A DNA stretch of 25,779 nt, from contig JBHJMP010001033.1 in the NCBI GenBank assembly GCA_043381765.1, positions 1 to 25,779 on the forward strand, written 5' to 3'. The notes beneath the pieces were generated by a model, which saw only the letters and a list, made by a program, of their open reading frames with translations, did no database searches and had not been told where the DNA came from. The stretch comes from Collodictyon triciliatum. Lineage: Eukaryota; CRuMs. Positions 19,908 through 25,779 of this stretch are shown one piece after another. Each line of letters opens with the position of its first letter. The first letter of the stretch is position 1. The position numbers and the translations under genes were made by a program.

Positions 19908-20709
19908 AAACAACTGATTTCAATTTATCCGGGTCCCGCTGTAGGTCTGCGACGTTTTTGAGAATCTTCATGGCACTAGCCTGGAACCCTCCAAGGTACG
20001 CCCATCTCTCAATTTCTTTGTATGTTCTTGGCCCGTATTTTTGCCCGCCCTGTACACCATAATACCCGCCATTGTTATCTGCTTTTATGGTTATTTGATC
20101 GATCCCATTTGTGAAGGAAATCACCTTCCCCGTGGGGGTTCCGTTGTTTGCCACCGAGGTAACTTTTTCGCTTGAAAACATTGACGTGGGAGAGAATCCC
20201 GCCCCTGCTTTTTGTTCTCCCTTGACATAACCAGCCATAGCCCTGTTCTGGGCTTGCAGCTTTCTAATTAAATCCAAACGTTTAATTAGGTCCTTTGTAT
20301 CCTCGTCTGCAAATTCAATATATTGCGCGCCAATCCGGTCAAATTCGTTTATTAATTGTTGTTTGGTTTTTAGTTTCCAACCAGGGTCGTAATAATATTC
20401 AAGACTCTTTAACTCTTTCGGGGTAAACATCGGGTCATCTTCTTCCCCGGGAGCAGGTTCTTCCCCGGGAGCAGGTTCTTCATATTCTTGTTGTTCTTCT
20501 TGTGGTTCATCAGGGAAGCGAGATTCACGTAATGCCGAACTAAATGCCCGTCGCATTGACTCTGTAAACTCTTCAAGACCAATCTCAAATCCTTTTAATT
20601 GTTGTGGATTTTGAGATTTTGATCTGGCACGAGATGACTTTGGCTGTGATGATTCTGCTTCGGGTCTACCTGGGCGGTCTGGTTGTGGTGAATTATCTCT
20701 TAAAGACAT
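19888..20709 (-). CDS. Hypothetical protein, 273 residues (viral-type block)
   Basis: ATG at 20709. The N-terminal about 45 residues are Ser/Pro/Arg-rich and probably disordered. An acidic Glu/Pro stretch contains a short duplication (EPAPGEE twice, from a repeated TTCCCCGGGAGCAGG-type DNA unit near 20444-20478). A helical section follows (LKTKQQLINEFDRIGAQYIE, DTKDLIKRLDLIRKLQAQN), then a Gly-rich, beta-like part (GKVISFTNGIDQITIKADNN, GGYYGVQGGQKYGPRTYKEI) and a short helical end. No homologue recognised. The layout of disordered tail, helices and beta-rich end would suit a minor virion or DNA-binding protein, but that is speculation. Its start lies 18 nt beyond the stop of the next minus-strand gene, so the two may be co-transcribed. 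Confidence 0.75.
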   Translation of the reverse strand: MSLRDNSPQPDRPGRPEAESSQPKSSRARSKSQNPQQLKGFEIGLEEFTESMRRAFSSALRESRFPDEPQEEQQEYEEPAPGEEPAPGEEDDPMFTPKELKSLEYYYDPGWKLKTKQQLINEFDRIGAQYIEFADEDTKDLIKRLDLIRKLQAQNRAMAGYVKGEQKAGAGFSPTSMFSSEKVTSVANNGTPTGKVISFTNGIDQITIKADNNGGYYGVQGGQKYGPRTYKEIERWAYLGGFQASAMKILKNVADLQRDPDKLKSVVFRARKL

Positions 20710-20727
20710 ATGATAATAAACATTTTT

Positions 20728-21783
20728 TTACCTTAATTTTATATCTATATAAAAAGAATCTGATAACCTGACTCTCATCACGTTATTTGGAATTCTTTTT
20801 TTCCCCTTGTACTTCTCCTCTGGGGTTATTTCTTCTACATTAGTCTTCTCCTCTGGAAATAGTTCGACCCCTTTAATGTCTGGAAAAACACTTGATTTTC
20901 TAAATTTTTGCGATTTCAATCCTTTTTTTATTTCCTGGGTAAAATTTCCCTTTGGAGTTTTGTTATAAAAATCTTCTATATTGTCAATTAATGTATATAG
21001 TATGTCGTATTTGTTTGAGAAAGGTGTTATTGATTTTTCATGTTTAATGTTAACATCAAGCTGTAAGACATTATTATAAATATCTTTCTTGACTGACATA
21101 ATGTTATTTTTAATTACAACTTCATCTGACTTACCTTGTTTAATTTTAGTTGCTATAGTTTTTATGTCTTGGTGTATTTTATAAAGTTGATTTAATTCAA
21201 TACTTGAGTTTGTGCTCAATTCTTTCATATCCAGATCTTCACCAGGTATTTTTTTTGGGGTAGAAGGTTCCACCCTTTCCTCTTCTGGCTCCGCTTCAAG
21301 TCTCTGCAGCGACGTATCTGCTTTTGAAATTGCTTTAAAAAAATAATCTTTATGTCGTTCTGTGAATGAACTTGGTTTTAAAATTTGTTTCAAATTTACA
21401 TAATCTGTATTTGTATATTTACCAGTTAAATACGTTATTCTATCCCGTAGTTCTATCCCTTCAGGGGTTGACATGTTGACGACATACACTTTATTTGCCC
21501 TATCATAATGGTACGCAAAATTTAACACTGGAGACTTTATTTCATTTTCAGAATCTACATAAGAATTATACACATAAATTAAAGCATACATCATATGTAT
21601 ATAATCCTCGTCAGGGTAATAACTTTTTGAAAAATTATCTTTTTCTTTAAGTACAGATTCCCACAAATTATTTCGGTTTTCTTCTGTAAATTCTCCGATA
21701 CCGTTCTCATTTTTTATAATTTCTCTGGTATGGTGGGGCTTTTTGCTACCAGACATTATTTTAGATATTAGAGATTGACTCAT
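20728..21783 (-). CDS. Hypothetical protein, 351 residues (viral-type block)
   Basis: ATG at 21783 (MSQSLISKIMSGSKK). The first about 165 residues look folded and mixed helical (YYPDEDYIHMMYALIYVYNS, VLNFAYHYDRANKVYVVNMS). Then comes a charged Glu/Pro linker (EAEPEEERVEPSTPKK), a helical region of about 120 residues with heptad-like spacing (LNQLYKIHQDIKTIATKIKQ, KKDIYNNVLQLDVNIKHEKS) and a Lys/Glu-rich tail ending DSFYIDIKLR. No signal peptide, membrane segment or catalytic motif seen. Family not recognised. It is divergent from the integrase side across a 28-nt A/T-only spacer and precedes the 273-residue gene on the same strand. Confidence 0.8.
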   Translation of the reverse strand: MSQSLISKIMSGSKKPHHTREIIKNENGIGEFTEENRNNLWESVLKEKDNFSKSYYPDEDYIHMMYALIYVYNSYVDSENEIKSPVLNFAYHYDRANKVYVVNMSTPEGIELRDRITYLTGKYTNTDYVNLKQILKPSSFTERHKDYFFKAISKADTSLQRLEAEPEEERVEPSTPKKIPGEDLDMKELSTNSSIELNQLYKIHQDIKTIATKIKQGKSDEVVIKNNIMSVKKDIYNNVLQLDVNIKHEKSITPFSNKYDILYTLIDNIEDFYNKTPKGNFTQEIKKGLKSQKFRKSSVFPDIKGVELFPEEKTNVEEITPEEKYKGKKRIPNNVMRVRLSDSFYIDIKLR

Positions 21784-21811
21784 ATATATAAAAAAAAATA
21801 TATTCTAAAAT
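21784..21811. promoter_or_regulatory. 28-nt A/T-rich divergent spacer
   Basis: Almost pure A/T, with ATATATA and ATATATTCTAAAAT. The TCTA tetramer lies 5 nt before the ATG at 21812. Probable shared promoter for the 351-residue gene (-) and the integrase transcript (+). If transcription starts here, the first start codon met is 21812, not the in-frame integrase ATG. Confidence 0.4.
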
Positions 21812-22009
21812 ATGAAAACACATTTTAAAAAATCCAAGGTTGAAAAGAAAAAGAAAGAAAAAAAGTTAAATTATAAAAAAGAGGTGGAGCCCTTTGCCTC
21901 GACTGTCCACCACTTCATCGAACGAAAAAAAAAATATGATGAACAACATGGAGACAAAAAAAAACAAAACGTCAATAATCCCAAAAAGCGAATGGCAAGC
22001 GAAAATTAG
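21812..22009 (+). CDS. Short Lys-rich frame overlapping the integrase start
   Basis: A 65-codon frame from ATG 21812, extremely basic (KKSKVEKKKKEKKLNYKKE), overlapping the first 74 nt of the integrase ORF in another frame. It may be an upstream ORF, or the true N-terminus of the integrase separated by a frameshift. The overlap contains A10 (21925-21934) and A9 (21956-21964) runs, where one extra A in the assembly, or ribosomal slippage, would explain the break. It is unlikely to be an independent protein. Confidence 0.3.
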   Translation: MKTHFKKSKVEKKKKEKKLNYKKEVEPFASTVHHFIERKKKYDEQHGDKKKQNVNNPKKRMASEN

Positions 22010-23210
22010 TGAAGTTTTTTACAATGAACCAAAACACACGATGTCCAGGGACGCCCTTTTTACAGCTGTACGGCAATATGGAATTTCCAGATCATATGTA
22101 GATAAATTTATAAAAAGTCAACCAGACTGGCAAATTTTGCAACGAGCTCCGAAACCTAAGGAGACCCCGACGATTATGCGATATGAACCGGGTTACGTGC
22201 AAATTGATACAATTGACATCAAAAATATGGAAAGTGATTCTGCTAAATACTTACTGACATGCGTTGATGTTTTTACACGAAAATTGTGGGCGTATCCACT
22301 GGAATCAAATACAGCAACGGAGGTCGCCCGGCAACTACAAAAATTTATAAATTCATATAAGATACTCAAAACGATACAGTCAGACAACGGGGCCGAGTTT
22401 GTTAACGAGACCGTTAAACGGTTGTTAGAGTCAAGAAACATAACCCACGTTAAGAGCTTACCGGCTACCCCAACGAGTCAGGCGTATGTGGAAAGAAACA
22501 ACGGGACTTTAAAGAGGGCTCTTTATGGCTACATGCAGAAAACAGGTAAGGACCCTATTCCAGACCTCGACAGCTTTGTAGATTCTTTAAACTTACAACC
22601 AAATGCCACAACGGGGGTCGTTCCGGCTGTTGCCATGCTTCCAGAATATAAAGACAAGATTCTCGAGAATATGGAAAAATATAACTCTAAGAAAAACGAC
22701 CAGGGCAACACCAAAGATTTAGAACCGGGCGAAAAAGTACGGGTTCGACTAGAAAAAACAGATATACCGGCGGATATGAGAAACAAAATAAAGAAACAAA
22801 AAGGATACCTCCCAAGGTGGTCGGCATCAGTCTATAAAATAAAACAAAGGTTCGAAGCTAAATCGACCTGGGCCCTGCCATCATACACCCTAGACACATC
22901 TGATAGTCTAAAAAACAAACGTTTTAGAAGATCGGATTTATTAAAGCTGTCAGAAGAGACAAAGATAGAGACCCATAAACCAAAGTCAACCCAAAAAATG
23001 AAAGAGTCGGCCCCGTCTATTCTAAATTATTTCTCTGGTCAACCCACAAGAGAAATCGACGAGGAAGATGAGTTTTATGAATATATAAGACCCAGAGAAA
23101 GACGTCCGAGCGGGCCAGAGGAAGCGGAATATATTCGATTTAATGAACAAACAAAAATAAAGCAAGCTAATGAACGGAGTAAAAGATTGCTTAACAGGAA
23201 TAAAAAATAA
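21936..23210 (+). CDS. Retroviral-type (rve) DDE integrase of virophage/Polinton kind
   Basis: The enzyme joins element ends to target DNA. From the first in-frame ATG (21936; others at 21939 and 21948) it has 424 residues; the frame is open from about 21894. The N-terminal part contains a helix-turn-helix-like stretch (SRDALFTAVRQYGISRSYVD). The catalytic core has Asp91 in YVQIDTIDI, Asp150 in IQSDNGAEF and Glu186 in AYVERNNGTLKR, spaced D-x58-D-x35-E, the classic DD35E pattern. The C-terminal part has an SH3-like section with KVRVRLEKTDIPADM and PRWSASVYKIKQRF, then a charged tail. Length and layout match integrases of Mavirus-like virophages and Polintons rather than LTR retrotransposons; no reverse transcriptase is nearby. 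Its stop directly abuts the stop of the convergent 173-residue gene (TAATTA). All catalytic residues are present, so it could be active. Confidence 0.95.
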   Translation: MMNNMETKKNKTSIIPKSEWQAKISEVFYNEPKHTMSRDALFTAVRQYGISRSYVDKFIKSQPDWQILQRAPKPKETPTIMRYEPGYVQIDTIDIKNMESDSAKYLLTCVDVFTRKLWAYPLESNTATEVARQLQKFINSYKILKTIQSDNGAEFVNETVKRLLESRNITHVKSLPATPTSQAYVERNNGTLKRALYGYMQKTGKDPIPDLDSFVDSLNLQPNATTGVVPAVAMLPEYKDKILENMEKYNSKKNDQGNTKDLEPGEKVRVRLEKTDIPADMRNKIKKQKGYLPRWSASVYKIKQRFEAKSTWALPSYTLDTSDSLKNKRFRRSDLLKLSEETKIETHKPKSTQKMKESAPSILNYFSGQPTREIDEEDEFYEYIRPRERRPSGPEEAEYIRFNEQTKIKQANERSKRLLNRNKK

Positions 23211-23732
23211 TTATGTTTTACTGGGTTGCATGGCTTTACTAATTGATTTTTTTGGCTCTCTCTTTTTTCTAGGGGTCGCCTGGGTCTCTTCCTTCTTTAC
23301 TTCTTTAAGTTCTTCCGCTATTTTTTCGTTATCATATTTCACGCTTCTCTCTCGGTTACTGTCACGCGTCTCTGCCGCTTTCTTTCTCCCCTTTTTGATA
23401 ATCTCTTCCACGTCTTTCTTAGTTTTGAAAAACATGACGACGTTATCCTGGTTCACGCTCCATTTTGTTGCGTACTGTCTAAAGAAAAAAACTTTATCTT
23501 TATTGCCCTTCCGTCTGACTTGTTCTTCTTCATCTGGGACAGCCGAAATAAAACCACCTTTCTTCCATCCTCCTTCTGTATCTGTACCGCTGTTATATTT
23601 CCTTGGTTTTGCGATATATGCAATATAGTCCCCGACCTGTATGTCTTCCGGGGCAATCGGCGCCCAATCTTCGGAGCTAAAATTTTCTGGGAGCAACTTC
23701 TTTATTGTTTCGGTAATTTCTGGGGGAGCCAT
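23211..23732 (-). CDS. Hypothetical protein, 173 residues (viral-type block)
   Basis: ATG at 23732. The first half has a small beta-barrel-like pattern: PEDIQVGDYIAYIAKPRKYN, then GGWKKGGFISAV, then KVFFFRQYATKWSVNQDNVV. A 'V-G-D-x-I-x-Y .. W-x-x-G-G-F' arrangement occurs in small uncharacterised proteins of large DNA viruses and their virophages; I recall this pattern and have not searched for it. The second half is a basic/acidic helical tail (EEIIKKGRKKAAETRD, EKIAEELKEVKKEE) ending in a Lys-rich stretch, suggesting nucleic-acid contact. The gene follows the polymerase-helicase on the same strand, with a 61-nt A/T-rich spacer containing TCTA boxes. Confidence 0.78.
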   Translation of the reverse strand: MAPPEITETIKKLLPENFSSEDWAPIAPEDIQVGDYIAYIAKPRKYNSGTDTEGGWKKGGFISAVPDEEEQVRRKGNKDKVFFFRQYATKWSVNQDNVVMFFKTKKDVEEIIKKGRKKAAETRDSNRERSVKYDNEKIAEELKEVKKEETQATPRKKREPKKSISKAMQPSKT

Positions 23733-23793
23733 GTTTATTGCTAGAAAAAAAATATTTATAGAAAATATTTTTTTTATTTAAATGCAAATTTAC
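23733..23793 (-). promoter_or_regulatory. A/T-rich promoter with TCTA boxes
   Basis: Read on the minus strand, the spacer contains TTTTCTATAAATATTTTTTT with TCTA starting 30 nt before the ATG and a second TCTA starting 13 nt before it. It resembles the tract upstream of the HNH gene (TTTTCTA followed by A/T and ATATTTTT). Confidence 0.4.
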
Positions 23794-25779
23794 TTAATCA
23801 TATGTTTCTGGATAGTAATCGTCTATTTTAAATTTTAACCCATTTTCTTTATTTCTCAATTTGTCAACAGATATATTATAAAACGTACCCAGCTCATAAA
23901 TATCCGAATTCTCTGCATTTTTTCGTAATTTTGTGTATTCCTTTCTAATAAATAACTCTGGATATTTCGAGATATATTCTTTTAATTCTGGACTTTTTAT
24001 AAACGATTTAAACTTGAGATTTTTCACAAATTCCGGAGCTGCTATAGTGTTACAAACCTCTTTATATAATTCAAAAAACAACTGAGCTTTAACAACTACT
24101 ATCTCTTTTTTATGAAACTCGAATCCACCTTTTTTGAGGTATCCGTATTTTTCTTCATAGTAGCTGTCCCACTCAAATAAAATAATATCCATGAATTGGA
24201 AAAACGTTGGTTTAAATGTTTCCTTCAACTCTTCTTGTGTGTCACATTTTGGCAACTTGTCATAATTAAAATTCGGGTCATACATCTTTAAGATATACAA
24301 TAAGAGTAATCTGTTATAATATTCGTTTCCACTCTCTTCCCGTAATTTTTTTTGATCTTCCTCACTCAATCTATATTCTTTGCAATCTATCATGGGGAAT
24401 CTTCTGTGATTTTCAGATTCAAATTCGAACGCACATTGTTTATTCGTTAATGCGATATAGCTCGTATAGTTCTTGACCGGGAAGGGGTCCGTCCTCATCA
24501 ATTTTATTTCTGATCGTGATCGGGTTATCGCAGCTTTTATATTTTCAGTAAATTTCTTTGTGTCCTTGGCCCCTGTCTCTTCGCACAATATAAGCAATTT
24601 GTTAAATATACTCGCATTAAAGTATCCAAAGAGGTGAGCGGCTTCACTCTGACTAGTGAAATAAGTTTCTCCCAGTAACTTATTGGCAAAATGTCTCTCA
24701 AGAAATCCAGATTTTCCAGAACCTCCCGTAGCGTTGCGCAAACAAAGTGCTTTCTCGCATAATTTTGGTGTGTTAAAAAGTATATTGCCCAGTATATTTA
24801 TAAAGTACTTTATATTGTACTCTTGTATATTCTTGTCGTTATGGAAACAAAATATCTCCTCAATTTGCCATTTGGTTTTTGAGTTGTCCCAGTCAATTTG
24901 CTCTTGTTCTGTCAATGGAGTATTTTTCAAGTCTGCAACCAATTTTTTATAATTCTCGTTAGACATGAGACCCGGGTTCCCAAACAGTGCGGTCCATGGG
25001 TGGCCCTTAAACGTGTTATATACTCCCTTTGGTACATCTACGCCATACGGATAAAAGCCAAACATAACATATTGCCGCATAGGATACGCACAGACTGTTT
25101 CCCAAACATCTTGAGGCTTGCAATTAAATTCCTCGTGAAATTGCATAACGTAGGACTTGGCGTTTTGTATTTCTTGTGGGCGGTCAAATAATTCGTTTTC
25201 GCGATACAACTTTCCGTTCATTGTAAAATGCGTGTGCCAAAAATCAGGCGGTGGCGGTTCTGTTTTTGGAGGCACATAAGAAAATTCCCAGTCCATTTTC
25301 ATCTTCTTTTCTGTCAATTTGACTTCATACGATGTTTTTTCTTTTATAAACGCTTCGCAGGCTCTTAAAAGATGTTCCGGGAAATCTGATTCTCCATTTT
25401 TTCGAATCATACAACCATCGTGAATTAGCACGTCCACGCTTCGGCCTGCTGAGGTAAAAAATTCATTCATGGCCTCCAAGAGAATTCTCTCCTCAGTTTG
25501 GAGAAACAATGAAAGCATCTTAAATTTTTTATTTGGCCCAGCCTGTGAAAGACAGTGATTGTCATTGCGTAATCGAAGGGGCTGCCAGTCTTTTTTTTCT
25601 TTCCATATAAATTCGGCAAGCTGATTCCATTCATTTTGAATGTTTGAAAGGTCGTTATATACCAATTCAATGTCAAAAGATTGGCAATAATTTGGGATTT
25701 CAGCAAATTCAGGAGCTTGCCCGCCGTACGCTATTTTTAACAATGCGATCTTGGCGTCAAATCGATCCATGTTGAACCT
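23794..25779 (-). CDS. Family-A-type polymerase (TVpol) fused to superfamily 3 helicase, 5' end cut by window
   Basis: The frame is open to the right edge; ATG 25770 is internal. Numbering from that Met: R3-x3-K7-x7-Y15-G16 (DRFDAKIALLKIAYGG) fits motif B of family A DNA polymerases, and VLIHDG (114-119) fits motif C, as in the transposon-virus polymerases fused to helicases in virophages and transpovirons. Motif A lies outside. Residues about 170-300 form the linker/D5_N-like part (VPKGVYNTFKGHPW). The SF3 helicase follows: Walker A NATGGSGKSG (346-355, Lys353), Walker B LLILCEE (392-398), motif C/sensor ALTNK (Asn443) and arginine pair in NHRRFP (456-457). It unwinds and copies element DNA. 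The segment after the ATPase (about 500-658) is helical. All visible helicase motifs are intact. It sits upstream of the 173-residue gene on the same strand. Confidence 0.93.
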   Translation of the reverse strand, partial: RFNMDRFDAKIALLKIAYGGQAPEFAEIPNYCQSFDIELVYNDLSNIQNEWNQLAEFIWKEKKDWQPLRLRNDNHCLSQAGPNKKFKMLSLFLQTEERILLEAMNEFFTSAGRSVDVLIHDGCMIRKNGESDFPEHLLRACEAFIKEKTSYEVKLTEKKMKMDWEFSYVPPKTEPPPPDFWHTHFTMNGKLYRENELFDRPQEIQNAKSYVMQFHEEFNCKPQDVWETVCAYPMRQYVMFGFYPYGVDVPKGVYNTFKGHPWTALFGNPGLMSNENYKKLVADLKNTPLTEQEQIDWDNSKTKWQIEEIFCFHNDKNIQEYNIKYFINILGNILFNTPKLCEKALCLRNATGGSGKSGFLERHFANKLLGETYFTSQSEAAHLFGYFNASIFNKLLILCEETGAKDTKKFTENIKAAITRSRSEIKLMRTDPFPVKNYTSYIALTNKQCAFEFESENHRRFPMIDCKEYRLSEEDQKKLREESGNEYYNRLLLLYILKMYDPNFNYDKLPKCDTQEELKETFKPTFFQFMDIILFEWDSYYEEKYGYLKKGGFEFHKKEIVVVKAQLFFELYKEVCNTIAAPEFVKNLKFKSFIKSPELKEYISKYPELFIRKEYTKLRKNAENSDIYELGTFYNISVDKLRNKENGLKFKIDDYYPETYD

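Noticed and set aside
24683-25191. Plus-strand frames inside the polymerase-helicase gene
   Set aside because: Shadows of the intact minus-strand gene.

Overview
Eukaryotic DNA in two parts joined across a run of N. The left part (about 1-16,900) is nuclear DNA of a unicellular or fungus-like eukaryote. Its genes are split by many short introns (about 70-300 nt) with ordinary GT..AG borders and a few GC..AG ones, and they are flanked by microsatellites. The right part (about 17,940-25,779) is a compact, intronless, AT-rich block carrying a retrovirus-type integrase, a family-A polymerase/superfamily 3 helicase fusion and an HNH endonuclease. Together these are the signature of a virophage or Polinton-like virus, integrated or scaffolded next to host DNA. 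The host cannot be named. The Rab escort protein and M20 peptidase resemble fungal/opisthokont versions, and this is a weak inference.

Host part, left to right: the 3' end of a RasGAP-domain gene (+, to 1618); a small convergent gene (-, 1733-2194) that may encode a mitochondrial protein; an unrecognised five-exon gene (+, 2696-4218); a nine-exon M20 metallopeptidase with a signal peptide (+, 4581-7387); an unrecognised three-exon gene for a 607-residue protein (+, 8207-10353); a 19-exon Rab escort protein (+, 11529-15890); and the 3' end of a membrane/zinc-ribbon gene (-, 16106-16895) whose 5' end runs towards the gap. I built the exon models by hand. In each one reading phase is kept across every junction, which is the main support for those without a known family.

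A 961-nt gap (16978-17938) follows, then a perfect 42-nt palindrome at the contig edge. After it comes about 900 nt of non-coding DNA full of direct and inverted repeats, including a recurring TTCCGGAA-type motif. This may be the terminal or subterminal region of the element.

Element part: small unknown gene (-), NUMOD4/HNH endonuclease (+), two unknown genes (-), integrase (+), unknown gene (-), and polymerase-helicase (-) running off the right edge. Genes abut or overlap. The integrase would insert the element into host DNA and the polymerase-helicase would replicate it. No capsid protein, packaging ATPase or maturation protease is visible; if present, they lie to the right. I see no tRNA, rRNA or CRISPR array.
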